A DNA stretch of 64,000 nt. It comes from Dyella acidiphila. GTDB lineage: Bacteria; Pseudomonadota; Gammaproteobacteria; Xanthomonadales; Rhodanobacteraceae. This document shows, piece after piece, positions 8,316-16,626 of the stretch (its first letter is position 1; every line of letters starts with the position of its first letter). The notes beneath the pieces are model-generated. The model was not told the DNA's origin. It ran no database searches and saw nothing but the letters and a program-made list of their open reading frames with translations. A program made the position numbers and the translations under genes. The DNA is taken from contig NZ_JACZZA010000015.1 of assembly GCF_014863405.1 (NCBI RefSeq), positions 56,931 to 120,930 of the forward strand. Direction: 5' to 3'.

Positions 8316-9263
8316 TCAGTGCACGAACGGCCACGGTGCCAGGAACACCAGCCAGATAAACACCAGCATGCCGATGTATTTCACCGTGCGGAACAGCCGC
8401 GGGTATTTCCGCTTGAACACGCGGTTGCGTTCGCGGCTGCGCTGGTTGAGGGCGAACATGCGGTTGACGAAGCCGGTCTTTTCTTCCGGCGACTCGGTAT
8501 TGGGCGAGGCCGTGATCTTGCCCATGAAGGCGCCGACGCGATGGTTGATCGCATTCATCACGCCAGTGCGCAGCGGGCGCTCCACGTCGGCGAACAGGAT
8601 CACGCGGGTCTGGTCGGTGTTGTTTTCCACCCAGTGCACATAGGTTTCGTCGAACACCACATCCTTGCCGTCGCCCCAGGCGTGCTCTTCGCCGTCGACG
8701 AAGATGCGGCAGTCGCGCGAATTGGGGGTGATCAGGCCCAGGTGATAACGCAGCGAGCCGGCGAAGGGGTCGCGATGCGGATTGAGCTTGCTGTGCGGCG
8801 CCAGCGTGGCGAACATCGCCGCCTTCACGCTCGGAATGGACTTGAGCAAGGCCACCGTCTTGGGGCATAGCGCCTCGGCCGACACCAGCGGCTCGCCGTA
8901 CCATTTCAGGTAGAAGCGCTTCCAGCCCTGCTTGAAGAAGCTGTTGAAACTGGCGTCGTTGTTGTTCTGCGCCGCGCGGATATGGCCATCGTCGAACAGC
9001 TGCAAGGCTTCGTCGCGGATGATCTGCCAGTTCGACTGCAGCAAGTCGAGCTGCGGGAAGCCGCCGCGATCCAGAATCGGCCGCGCCGGCACGGCGGAAA
9101 ACGCATACATCAGCAAGTTGTACGGCGCGAACACGGCGGAGTGGTCGACCAGTTGGCGATCGAAGCGCAGGCGCGCACGCCCGCGCAGATGCACCAGCAG
9201 CACGCACAGCACGAAGGCCAGCAGCACATAGAGGACGATGAAGCGGGGGCTGAGGAAATCCAT
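8316..9263 (-). CDS. lpxO: LpxO-like aspartyl/asparaginyl beta-hydroxylase family protein
   Basis: This 315-residue protein has hydrophobic segments at both ends (about 5-25 and 295-312) and a cytoplasmic cupin-type dioxygenase core. The iron ligands His163-x-Asp165 (NPHRDP) and His210 are visible, with Arg220 as the probable 2-oxoglutarate ligand. LpxO adds a 2-hydroxyl to the secondary acyl chain of lipid A, an inner-membrane reaction using Fe(II), oxygen and 2-oxoglutarate. ATG at 9263 starts directly at the first membrane helix. The frame is open to 9380, but that stretch is unlikely to be translated. The exact substrate is not provable from sequence. Confidence 0.82.
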   Translation of the reverse strand: MDFLSPRFIVLYVLLAFVLCVLLVHLRGRARLRFDRQLVDHSAVFAPYNLLMYAFSAVPARPILDRGGFPQLDLLQSNWQIIRDEALQLFDDGHIRAAQNNNDASFNSFFKQGWKRFYLKWYGEPLVSAEALCPKTVALLKSIPSVKAAMFATLAPHSKLNPHRDPFAGSLRYHLGLITPNSRDCRIFVDGEEHAWGDGKDVVFDETYVHWVENNTDQTRVILFADVERPLRTGVMNAINHRVGAFMGKITASPNTESPEEKTGFVNRMFALNQRSRERNRVFKRKYPRLFRTVKYIGMLVFIWLVFLAPWPFVH

Positions 9264-9376
9264 CGTGAAAGCGGCTCGGATAGCGCCAGGGGCAAGGCCG
9301 GAGTATGTGGCCGAAAGGCCGCAGGTCAAGGATTTTACGGCAGATCCGGGTCCGGATGGGGCCGCGCCGGTCGGCC

Positions 9377-10162
9377 TCAATGACGCAGTACGTGAGCTGT
9401 TCCGCCACCCGGGCGGTAGCCATGCTTGAGGGCGCGATGGACGTAGACGGCCGCTCGGCGTACCGCCCGGTGCGGCGGGTAGCCCAGCGCCAGCTGCGCG
9501 GCGATGGCCGACGCCAGGGTGCAGCCGGTGCCATGGCCTTCGAGTGGCAAGCGCGGGTGCTGGATCTCCATCACGCCATGCTCATCGAAATAACGATCGA
9601 TCACTTCGCCGCCGCGCGCATGGCCGCCCTTCAGCAGCACGCTGCGGGCGCCCAGCGCCAATAGCGCTTCGCCGGCCGCCGCCAATTGCTTGGCCGTGCG
9701 CAGCGGGTGGCCGAGCAGGGCTTCGGCCTCGGGCAGGTTCGGCGTGAGCACGTCGGCCAGCGGGATCATCTCGTTGATTACCGCATCGATCGCATCTTCG
9801 TCGAGCAGGCGCGCCCCGCTGGTGGCAACCATCACCGGATCGACCACCAGCCAGGCCGGCTTGCGCTTGCGCAATGCCTTGGCGACCAGTCGCACAGTGG
9901 CGGCGTTACCGAGCATGCCGGTTTTCACCGCGGCGATCGGGAAATCGTCGAATACCGCATCGAGTTGGCTGCGGATGTGCTTCAACGGCACCGCATGAAC
10001 GGCGCTTACGCCGCGCGTGTTTTGCGAGGTAATCGCGGCGATCACTGAAAGTCCATGCACGCGATGTGCGTGGAAGGTTTTCAGGTCGGCCTGGATGCCG
10101 GCACCGCCGCCGGAGTCGGAGCCGGCGATGGTGAGGGCGATGGGAGGAGGAGAAGTCGCCAC
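9377..10162 (-). CDS. thiD: Hydroxymethylpyrimidine/phosphomethylpyrimidine kinase ThiD
   Basis: The product is 261 residues of the ribokinase fold, starting [20 protein letters not shown], the typical ThiD N-terminus. It also has [12 protein letters not shown] and the catalytic anion-hole region [13 protein letters not shown]. It phosphorylates HMP and HMP-P in thiamine synthesis. The start is uncertain. GTG at 10162 gives the family length but has no clear ribosome site. The only longer option is a TTG inside the palindromic repeat, which seems unlikely. It could be read through from the phoH gene upstream. Confidence 0.9.
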   Translation of the reverse strand: MATSPPPIALTIAGSDSGGGAGIQADLKTFHAHRVHGLSVIAAITSQNTRGVSAVHAVPLKHIRSQLDAVFDDFPIAAVKTGMLGNAATVRLVAKALRKRKPAWLVVDPVMVATSGARLLDEDAIDAVINEMIPLADVLTPNLPEAEALLGHPLRTAKQLAAAGEALLALGARSVLLKGGHARGGEVIDRYFDEHGVMEIQHPRLPLEGHGTGCTLASAIAAQLALGYPPHRAVRRAAVYVHRALKHGYRPGGGTAHVLRH

Positions 10163-10176
10163 GATTCGATAGAGGA

Positions 10177-10258
10177 TAGGTTGGGTTAGCGCAGCGTAAC
10201 CCAACCATGTCGCGTCGAAGAGGCATCGTTGGGTTGCGCTGCGCTCACCCAGCCTACG
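10177..10258. repeat. Long palindromic repeat, family A, copy 2
   Basis: Same element as 662-745, with a few arm mismatches (for example gggttgcgctgcgctcacc on the right arm). It lies between the phoH stop and the thiD start on the same strand, so it could reduce read-through into thiD. Confidence 0.88.
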
Positions 10259-10264
10259 ACCAAA

Positions 10265-11644
10265 CTACATCGCTTCGGAAGCGAAATCCGCCAGGCGCGA
10301 ACGCTCGCCACGCCGCAGCGTGATATGCGCCGAATGCGCCCAGTGCTTGAAGCGATCCACCGCGTAGGTCAGGCCCGATGTGGTCTCCGTCAGATACGGC
10401 GTGTCGATCTGCTCGACGTTGCCCAGGCATACGATCTTGGTGCCCGGACCTGCACGCGTGATCAGCGTTTTCATCTGCTTCGGCGTAAGGTTCTGCGCCT
10501 CGTCGATGATCAGGTAGCGCGAGAGGAAGGTGCGTCCGCGCATGAAGTTGAGCGAACGGATCTTGATGCGCGAGGCGAGCAGGTCGTTGGTGGCCTGGCG
10601 CCCCCAGCTGCCGCCTTCTTCGGGGTTGGCAAGCACTTCGAGGTTGTCGGTGAGCGCGCCCATCCACGGCGTCATCTTTTCTTCTTCGGTGCCGGGCAGG
10701 AAGCCGATGTCTTCGCCGACCGATACAGTGGCGCGGGTCATGATGATTTCGCGGTAGCGCTGCTGGTCCATGACCTGCGCCAGTCCTGCGGCCAGCGCCA
10801 GCAAGGTCTTGCCGGTGCCGGCGGTGCCGAGCAGGGTGACGAAATCCACATCCGGATCGACCAGCACATTGAGTGCGAAGTTCTGTTCGCGGTTGCGCGC
10901 GGCAATGCCCCACACACTGTGGTTGCTGTGACTGTGGTCGTCGAGCAGTACCAGGGTGGCGCGTTCCTCGTCGATATGCAGTACGCGTAGTTCGACGTTG
11001 TCGTCGCCGGGGAGGAACAGACACTGGTTGGGATACCAGTCTTCGTCCTCGTGCCGGTCGAGCTTGTAGTAAGTGCGGCCGCGTTCGTTCCAGGACTGCA
11101 CTTCCGGATGCTTGTCCCAGAAGTTCTCCCCCAGCTCGGTGGAGCCGGTGTAGAGCAGGGAGAAATCGTCGAGCGCGCGATCGTTCTCATAGTCCTCCGC
11201 ATCGATGCCGTAGATCTTGGACTTGATGCGCAGGTTGATGTCTTTGGTGACCAGGATCACCGCGCGATCCGGATTCTGTTCGCGCAGTTCGATCACCGCG
11301 GAAAGAATCTGGTTGTCGGCCTTGCCGTGACCGTTGCTGGTGCGCTGCTGGAAATACAGCCGGCCCACGGCGATGCCGCGCTTGAGCGTGACCCCTTGCG
11401 GGCTGGTCAATTCCAGGCCATTGCTGATGCCGTGCCCGTTGCCGCGCTCGATCAACTCATTGAGGAAACGGCTGACCTGGCGGCCGTTGCGTGAAACTTC
11501 CGAAGCGCCTTTCTTCTTTTCGTCCAGTTCCTCCAGCACCGTCATCGGAATGAAGACGTCGTGTTCCTCGAAGCGGAACAGCGAAGTGGGGTCGTGCAAC
11601 AGCACATTGGTATCGAGAGCGTAGATGCGCTTGCTTCCGGTCAT
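10265..11644 (-). CDS. PIN domain plus PhoH-type ATPase (PhoH2-like)
   Basis: This 459-residue fusion has an N-terminal PIN ribonuclease-like domain (about 1-150, acidic residues Asp11, Glu39, Asp110 and Asp135). A PhoH ATPase domain follows, with Walker A GTAGTGKT at 273-280 and Walker B LIIDEAQN. Proteins with this order (PhoH2, YlaK-like) are reported to unwind and cut RNA. The gene ends 6 bp from the family A repeat and is followed by thiD. The PIN catalytic residues appear intact. A role in RNA turnover under stress is inferred from the family. The physiological target is unknown. Confidence 0.9.
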   Translation of the reverse strand: MTGSKRIYALDTNVLLHDPTSLFRFEEHDVFIPMTVLEELDEKKKGASEVSRNGRQVSRFLNELIERGNGHGISNGLELTSPQGVTLKRGIAVGRLYFQQRTSNGHGKADNQILSAVIELREQNPDRAVILVTKDINLRIKSKIYGIDAEDYENDRALDDFSLLYTGSTELGENFWDKHPEVQSWNERGRTYYKLDRHEDEDWYPNQCLFLPGDDNVELRVLHIDEERATLVLLDDHSHSNHSVWGIAARNREQNFALNVLVDPDVDFVTLLGTAGTGKTLLALAAGLAQVMDQQRYREIIMTRATVSVGEDIGFLPGTEEEKMTPWMGALTDNLEVLANPEEGGSWGRQATNDLLASRIKIRSLNFMRGRTFLSRYLIIDEAQNLTPKQMKTLITRAGPGTKIVCLGNVEQIDTPYLTETTSGLTYAVDRFKHWAHSAHITLRRGERSRLADFASEAM

Positions 11645-11714
11645 GCGGAAGAAACCTCACGTGGTTGGAGGTGGAGAGGGACGTGCACGTTGGCGAGAGC
11701 GTGTGACGTGGAAA

Positions 11715-12176
11715 TCACCGGGCCGGTATCGCGTCGAGCACCGCCTGGGCATGGCCGGGCACTTTCACGCCCCGCCATTCCGCGGCGAGCTTGCCGTCGG
11801 GATCAATCAGGAACGTACTGCGTACCACGCCCATGTGACGTTTCCCGTACAGCACCTTTTCGTGGATCACGTCGAAGGCGCTGCACCAGGTTTCCTCGGG
11901 ATCGGAAACCAGCGGGAACGGCAGTTCCTGCTTGCTGGCGAAATTGGCGTGGGATTTTACCGAGTCGCGCGAGACACCGATGATCTCGGCGTGGCGTTTC
12001 TTGAACTTCGGATAGAGATCGCGGAAGTCCTTGGCCTCGTTGGTGCACCCGGGGGTGCTGTCCTTGGGGTAGAAGTAGACGACTACCCATTGGCCTTTCA
12101 GTGCATCGAGTTTCAGCGTGCTGCCGTCGCCGGTGGGGCCTTGCAGCTTGGGGACTTTCTTACCTAGTTCGGGCAT
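11715..12176 (-). CDS. bcp: Thioredoxin-dependent peroxiredoxin Bcp (PrxQ type)
   Basis: This 153-residue peroxiredoxin has peroxidatic Cys44 in the motif STPGCTNEA. The resolving Cys found five residues later in E. coli Bcp is replaced (Lys49), and no Cys is present at the alternative Xylella PrxQ position. The only other Cys is 98 (DPEETWCSAF). It may therefore use a 1-Cys mechanism or an unusual partner. It reduces hydroperoxides in the cytoplasm. gcvR lies upstream on the same strand, as in E. coli, where bcp follows gcvR. Confidence 0.93.
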   Translation of the reverse strand: MPELGKKVPKLQGPTGDGSTLKLDALKGQWVVVYFYPKDSTPGCTNEAKDFRDLYPKFKKRHAEIIGVSRDSVKSHANFASKQELPFPLVSDPEETWCSAFDVIHEKVLYGKRHMGVVRSTFLIDPDGKLAAEWRGVKVPGHAQAVLDAIPAR

Positions 12177-12297
12177 GGGTTCTCCATCAGAACAGGAGTA
12201 CTGCGTGTTCCTGGGGCTGGAGACTAGCGCGAGTCAGATTACGGTTACAGCCTTGTCAGATTATTCCTGCGGGAGCATTCTAGAATTTCGCCGCTGC

Positions 12298-12861
12298 CTA
12301 GAATTTCACCGGGTCCATGATGGCATCCAGGTTCAGGCTGTCGCAGAACTCCAGGAAGTCGTCGCGCAAGGCGGCAATGTGGAGTTTGTCCGGTACCCCG
12401 ATGGTGAATTGCGCCTGGAACATCGAGGCGCCCGTCTGCATGGCCTGGTAGCGCATCGAGCTCAGCTGCTCCACGCTGATGTCGTGGCGATTGAAGAAAT
12501 CCACGATCTTCACCAGGATGCCCGGCCGGTCGGAGGAGACCACTTCGACCAGATACGGCAGCAGGTGTCCGCTGGGTTCGCGCGGATTGGTGCGGTAGTG
12601 GGTCAGGCGCAGCTCTTCCTCGCGGGCCAGCTTGGTCAGCGCGGTTTCGAGCTTGGCGACGGCATCCCAGGCGCCGGTGGCGAGCAGGGTCAGCGAGGTG
12701 TCCGCGCCGATCGTAGAAACCCGCGCATCGGACAGATTGCAGCCGGCATCGGCGATGCGCCGGGCCAGTGCGAGCAGCGGGGTGCGCGAGGCGGGTGTCA
12801 GCGTCTGGATCAGCAGCTGGTGATCGTTGCTGGATCGCGCGGAAAAAGGGTTGGTGGACAT
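12298..12861 (-). CDS. gcvR: Glycine cleavage system regulator GcvR-like ACT-domain protein
   Basis: The 187-residue product consists of two ACT-type domains (about 15-90 and 100-180, the second with SSDRPGILVKIVDFFNRHDI). E. coli GcvR binds glycine and modulates the activator GcvA. The start MSTNPFS at 12861 is chosen because the upstream open frame overlaps dapA and its promoter. Neighbours (bcp downstream, dapA divergent) match the E. coli order. An inverted repeat lies in the shared upstream region. The regulatory partner is not in the window, so GcvR is a family name rather than a proven role. Confidence 0.82.
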   Translation of the reverse strand: MSTNPFSARSSNDHQLLIQTLTPASRTPLLALARRIADAGCNLSDARVSTIGADTSLTLLATGAWDAVAKLETALTKLAREEELRLTHYRTNPREPSGHLLPYLVEVVSSDRPGILVKIVDFFNRHDISVEQLSSMRYQAMQTGASMFQAQFTIGVPDKLHIAALRDDFLEFCDSLNLDAIMDPVKF

Positions 12862-12904
12862 GGAGACCCCGCGTCGTGCGGGATGACGACGAACGATACG
12901 CCAG

Positions 12905-12937
12905 CTTACTTGCCCGTCCTGCGAGCCCGCAAGTAAG
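12905..12937. promoter_or_regulatory. Perfect inverted repeat in the gcvR/dapA divergent promoter region
   Basis: CTTACTTGC and GCAAGTAAG, 15 bases apart, form a perfect 9-bp inverted repeat. The right arm overlaps a possible dapA -10 (TAAGAT at 12934-12939, with TTGCCC 18 bp upstream). The arm centres are 24 bp apart, about two helical turns, which suits a dimeric regulator. No T-run follows, so it is not a terminator. Confidence 0.5.
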
Positions 12938-12969
12938 ATGCCGGGTCTAGTTTTTGTGCGGATGGCGCC

Positions 12970-13863
12970 ATGAAGATTCACGGAAGCGTCTGCGCGCTGG
13001 TTACCCCATTCGGATCGGATGGGGCGCTCGATATGGCGGCATTCGGTCGCCTGCTCGATTTCCAGATCGCGGGCGGCACCCAGGCGGTGGTCGTCGCCGG
13101 TTCCACTGGCGAAGCCCACATGCTCGAACACGATGAATACGATCGCCTGCTGGCGTTCGCGCTCGAGCATGTCGCCGGCCGTATTCCGGTGCTGGCCGGA
13201 ACCGGCGAGGCGGGTACCGCCAAGACCGTCGCGCTAACCAAGCGCGCCCGCGCACTGGGCGCCGATGCGGCCCTGGTGGTGGCGCCGTACTACGTGCGCC
13301 CCACGCAGGAGGGCCTGCGCCGCCATTTCCTGGAAGTGGCCGAGCAGGGTGGCCTGCCGGTGCTGCTGTACAACGTGCCGTCCCGTACTGGCTGCGATCT
13401 GTTGCCGCAGACCACCGCGGCGCTGCGCGAGCATCCGGCCATCATCGGCATCAAGGAGGCGCGCGGCGACGCCGAGCGCATCGCGCAGACCGCGGAACTT
13501 GTGCGCGCCGATTTCGTCTATCTGTCCGGCGATGACGGCAGCGCGGCCCAGGCCATGCTGGCTGGCGCCGCCGGTACCATCTCGGTAGTGGCCAATCTGG
13601 TGCCCAGGGCGTTTCGTGCGTTGTGTGATGCGGCCGGCACGGGTGATCGTGCGGCGGCGGCGCGCTGCAGCGCCGCCCTGGATCCGCTGGTGCAGGCGCT
13701 CAACTGCGCGCCCAACCCGATCGCGGTGAAGGCTGGCCTGCCGGAGCTGGGGCTGGGCACGGCGCTGCCGCGGCTGCCGCTGGTGGAACTGGAACAGGGG
13801 GCGGAGCGCGAGCAGTTGCGCAAGGCCTTGGCGACTCTGGCATCCTTGGCGGATGCTGCCTGA
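12970..13863 (+). CDS. dapA: 4-hydroxy-tetrahydrodipicolinate synthase
   Basis: This 297-residue TIM-barrel enzyme has the nucleophile-activating GSTGE (Thr46), catalytic Tyr134 (LLYNVPSRTG) and Schiff-base Lys162 (IGIKEARGD). It condenses pyruvate with aspartate semialdehyde in lysine and meso-diaminopimelate synthesis. Length and motifs match DapA. It is divergent from gcvR and is followed 55 bp later by a BamC-like lipoprotein gene, the same pairing as dapA-bamC in E. coli. Confidence 0.95.
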   Translation: MKIHGSVCALVTPFGSDGALDMAAFGRLLDFQIAGGTQAVVVAGSTGEAHMLEHDEYDRLLAFALEHVAGRIPVLAGTGEAGTAKTVALTKRARALGADAALVVAPYYVRPTQEGLRRHFLEVAEQGGLPVLLYNVPSRTGCDLLPQTTAALREHPAIIGIKEARGDAERIAQTAELVRADFVYLSGDDGSAAQAMLAGAAGTISVVANLVPRAFRALCDAAGTGDRAAAARCSAALDPLVQALNCAPNPIAVKAGLPELGLGTALPRLPLVELEQGAEREQLRKALATLASLADAA

Positions 13864-13918
13864 CCGATCGGGTCGGCGGCCTGCCTCAAATTACGGAACA
13901 TCTACGGAATCTCACTAC

Positions 13919-14509
13919 ATGAAGAAAACGTCCCTCGCCGTTGCCCTGCCGGCCCTGGCTCTCACTGGCCTGCTGCTTTCGGGCTGCGGCATGTTCCGTT
14001 CCGAACGCGCCTGGCAGAACGCCAAGCAGCAAACGCCGCTGGAGATCCCGCCGGGCCTGGATACGCCTTCGGCGACCGCCGCGCTGGTGATTCCGCCGGC
14101 CGGTGGCAACCAGCCGTCGCCGAACGGCGCTACCGCGCGCGTGGGCAATGCGCCGGGCACGATCACCGACGGCTTCATCCTGGCCGACAGCGTGGACGAA
14201 ACCTACCGCCGCGTTGGCGAAGCACTGGCCAATGGCGACCTGGGCTCGCTGCAGGGGCATGACGATGCCGCGCACACCTACACCCTGTCGGTGATGGCCT
14301 CCGACCAGCCGGCCGAAAAGCCGAGCTTCCTCGGCCGCATGTTCGGCAAGAGCAGCAGCTCCAGCGGCGGCACCGTAGCGGCGCATCCGGTGGTGGTTGT
14401 CGTCAACGCCAGCGGCCAGGGTTCGAGCGAAGTGCGTGCGCAGGGCGAAGCGGCTGCGGTGGCCAAGGTGGTCGACAGCCTGAAGTCGCGCCTGGGCGGC
14501 AAGGGCTGA
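13919..14509 (+). CDS. bamC: BamC/NlpB-like outer-membrane lipoprotein
   Basis: The product is 196 residues with a signal peptide and lipobox LLSGC (Cys about residue 23). A proline-rich unstructured stretch follows, with PLEIPPGLD, a pattern of BamC N-termini, and then one small alpha/beta domain (about 80-190). E. coli BamC has two such domains, so this is a shorter form of the BAM-complex accessory lipoprotein. The position directly after dapA supports the call. A stretch of serines (about 145-150) probably forms a linker. A terminator lies about 75 bp downstream. Confidence 0.75.
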   Translation: MKKTSLAVALPALALTGLLLSGCGMFRSERAWQNAKQQTPLEIPPGLDTPSATAALVIPPAGGNQPSPNGATARVGNAPGTITDGFILADSVDETYRRVGEALANGDLGSLQGHDDAAHTYTLSVMASDQPAEKPSFLGRMFGKSSSSSGGTVAAHPVVVVVNASGQGSSEVRAQGEAAAVAKVVDSLKSRLGGKG

Positions 14510-14584
14510 GTCAAAGATCGGGGCGTCGCCATTTCGGCTTTGACTGAAATGGCGTGGCGCCTCGGCTGCTTCGGCGGCCAAAGA

Positions 14585-14617
14585 AAAAGGCACCGGCGTT
14601 TGCGCGGTGCCTTTTTT
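14585..14617 (+). terminator. Intrinsic terminator after bamC
   Basis: The stem AAAAGGCACCG / CGGTGCCTTTT with a 9-nt loop is followed by a T-run. The A-run on the other side lets it also serve fdxA, which converges from the right. Confidence 0.9.
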
Positions 14618-14652
14618 CGATCTTCAGCGCCGATTTTCGGTGCCTTGCGGGT

Positions 14653-14976
14653 TCAGCGCTCCAGCAGCTTGAACTTGTCCGGCTTGCCATCCCACTCTTT
14701 CGCGTCCGCCAGCGCTTCTTTGCGCGTGACGATCACCGGCCAGGCCTTGGCCAGTTCCTTGTTCAGCGGGGTGAAGTGCTCCTGGCCTGCCGGCACGTCG
14801 TCTTCCGGGAAGATCGCGTTGGCCGGGCATTCGGGCTCGCACAGGGTGCAATCGATGCATTCATCGGGATCGATGGCCAGGAAGTTGGGGCCTTCGTGGA
14901 AGGCGTCGACCGGACAGACCTCGACGCAATCGGTGTATTTGCATTTGATGCAGTTATCGGTGACGACGAAGGTCAT
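14653..14976 (-). CDS. fdxA: 7Fe-8S ferredoxin FdxA
   Basis: The 107-residue ferredoxin carries Cys9, Cys12, Cys17 and Cys21 and then Cys40, Cys43, Cys46 and Cys50. The spacing, with the wider C-x4-C before C-x3-CP, is typical of ferredoxins with one [3Fe-4S] and one [4Fe-4S] cluster (Azotobacter FdI and FdxA family). It is a cytoplasmic electron carrier with unknown partner here. The start ATG is at 14976. A -10-like TATGAT lies at 15009-15014 on the minus strand, and the matching -35 would fall in the 3' end of the tRNA gene, so fdxA may also be co-transcribed with the tRNA. Confidence 0.93.
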   Translation of the reverse strand: MTFVVTDNCIKCKYTDCVEVCPVDAFHEGPNFLAIDPDECIDCTLCEPECPANAIFPEDDVPAGQEHFTPLNKELAKAWPVIVTRKEALADAKEWDGKPDKFKLLER

Positions 14977-15024
14977 GCTGCCGTGCGCCTGCTTGGGATC
15001 GGAGGCCGATCATACTAGGAGGGG

Positions 15025-15100
15025 TGGCGCTCCCAACGAGGTTCGAACTCGTGTTCCCGCCTTGAGAGGGCGGTGTCCTAGGCCACTAGACGATGGGAGC
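15025..15100 (-). tRNA. tRNA-Glu (anticodon CTC)
   Basis: The 76-nt gene folds with acceptor stem GCTCCCA/TGGGAGC, an anticodon stem CCGCC/GGCGG enclosing CTCTCAA (anticodon CTC), a T-arm with GTTCGAAC, and an encoded 3' CCA. It reads GAG codons. Confidence 0.97.
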
Positions 15101-15120
15101 GTATTGTTGCGAGGCGCGGT

Positions 15121-15148
15121 AGTATATCTGAATTGTCTCACCCGGCAA
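15121..15148 (-). promoter_or_regulatory. Promoter of tRNA-Glu
   Basis: On the minus strand TTGCCG, 16 bases, TATACT lies about 20 bp before the 5' end of the mature tRNA. This gives a transcript start a few bases upstream of the tRNA. Confidence 0.7.
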
Positions 15149-15276
15149 CGTCCGATGATGCCGGCCTGCACAGGACCACGCGCCTGCGGGACAATGCTCG
15201 AGGCCGGTTTGGACAAGGCTCATGGCAGGTCCTGCCGAGCCACCGGAAGTTGCATACCCGCAAGGATTTCGATCGC

Positions 15277-16626
15277 TTGAATCCCAAATCCAGGAACCAG
15301 CACGCGCTGCATATCATCCCGCGCGAGCAGCACACCATCTCCCGCAAGAACATCAGCAAGGCGGCGCTGCGTGTGCTCTATCGCCTGAACGAGGCTGGCT
15401 TCAATGCCTACCTGGTCGGCGGCGCCGTGCGCGATCTGCTGCTGGGCGGACACCCCAAGGATTTCGACGTCGCCACCAATGCGACGCCGGATGAAGTCAA
15501 AAAGCTGTTCCGCAACTGCCGCCTGATCGGCCGCCGTTTCCGTCTCGCCCATGTGGTGTACGGCAACGAGATCATCGAGGTGGCGACCTTCCGCGGCACC
15601 AGCGAGGAGCAGGGCGAGGGCGACCGCCACATCGTGGACGGCCGCATCGTGCGCGACAACGTCTGGGGCACGATCGAAGAAGATGCCCTGCGCCGCGATT
15701 TCCGCGTCAACGCCATGTACTACGACATCAGCGATTTCACGGTGCGCGATTATGTGGGCGGCATGCAGGACCTGCACGATCGCGTGCTGCGCCTGATCGG
15801 CAATCCGGATACGCGCTATCGCGAAGATCCGGTGCGCATGCTGCGCGCGGTGCGCCTGGCGGCGAAGCTGGATTTCCGTATCGATCCGGAAGCCTCCGCG
15901 CCGTTTGCCGAGTTGGGGCCGCTGCTGAGCAGCGTGGCGCCGGCGCGGCTGTTCGACGAATCGCTGAAGATGTTTCTCACCGGGCATGGCCGCAAGAGCT
16001 TCCGCATGCTGGAGCAGTGCGGCCTGCTGAAGTTCATGTTCCCGGCCACGGCGCGTGCGCTCAAACGCGGCGACGAAGCGCTGCGCTCGCTGATCGAGCA
16101 AGGCCTGGAAAATACCGACGCGCGCGTTTCCGAGGGCAAGTCGGTGACGCCGGCGTTCCTGTTTGCCGTGCTGTTGTGGGGCGAGGTGCGCGATCTGGCG
16201 CATACCTGGAACGCGCACGGCAAGGATGTCAACGAAGCCTGGTCGCGCGCCGCCGCACATGTGGTGGCCGAGCAATGCCAGCGCGTGGCCATCCCGCGCC
16301 GCTTCACCATCACCATGGAAGAAATCTGGGCGCTGCAGCCGCGGTTCGAGCAGATCCAGCGCAAGAAGGTCTTTCGTTTGCTGGCCCATCCGCGCTTCCG
16401 CGCCGCCTTCGATTTCCTCTTGCTGCGCGCCGCCGAATCGCCGGCGATCGGCGAGCTAGGGCAGTGGTGGGCGCATGCACAGCAATTGCCGCACGAAACA
16501 CTGGCGGCGCATTTGCCGATGCAGCAGCACAACGGCGCGGCCGGCGAACTCGATTCATCGCGCTCGTCCTTGCCGCGCAAGCGCAAGCGCCGGCGTAAAC
16601 CGGCAGGCCATTCCGGGAGCGCCTGA
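15277..16626 (+). CDS. pcnB: Poly(A) polymerase I
   Basis: The nucleotidyltransferase-fold enzyme has LVGGAVRDLLLG, the catalytic DFDVATNA aspartates, and the RRFRLAHV and RRDFRVNAMYYD motifs. The basic C-terminal tail (KRKRRRKP) is typical of PcnB and separates it from the CCA-adding enzyme. It adds 3' poly(A) to RNA and promotes decay. No ATG exists in the N-terminal region. TTG at 15277, after AAGGA at 15262-15266, gives 449 residues, close to the E. coli enzyme. The frame is open back to a TTG at 15133. Its stop overlaps folK. Confidence 0.9.
   Translation: MNPKSRNQHALHIIPREQHTISRKNISKAALRVLYRLNEAGFNAYLVGGAVRDLLLGGHPKDFDVATNATPDEVKKLFRNCRLIGRRFRLAHVVYGNEIIEVATFRGTSEEQGEGDRHIVDGRIVRDNVWGTIEEDALRRDFRVNAMYYDISDFTVRDYVGGMQDLHDRVLRLIGNPDTRYREDPVRMLRAVRLAAKLDFRIDPEASAPFAELGPLLSSVAPARLFDESLKMFLTGHGRKSFRMLEQCGLLKFMFPATARALKRGDEALRSLIEQGLENTDARVSEGKSVTPAFLFAVLLWGEVRDLAHTWNAHGKDVNEAWSRAAAHVVAEQCQRVAIPRRFTITMEEIWALQPRFEQIQRKKVFRLLAHPRFRAAFDFLLLRAAESPAIGELGQWWAHAQQLPHETLAAHLPMQQHNGAAGELDSSRSSLPRKRKRRRKPAGHSGSA

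Noticed and set aside
10162..10204. Longer thiD start inside the palindromic repeat
   Set aside because: It would begin with a TTG in repeat DNA and add residues not found in the family.
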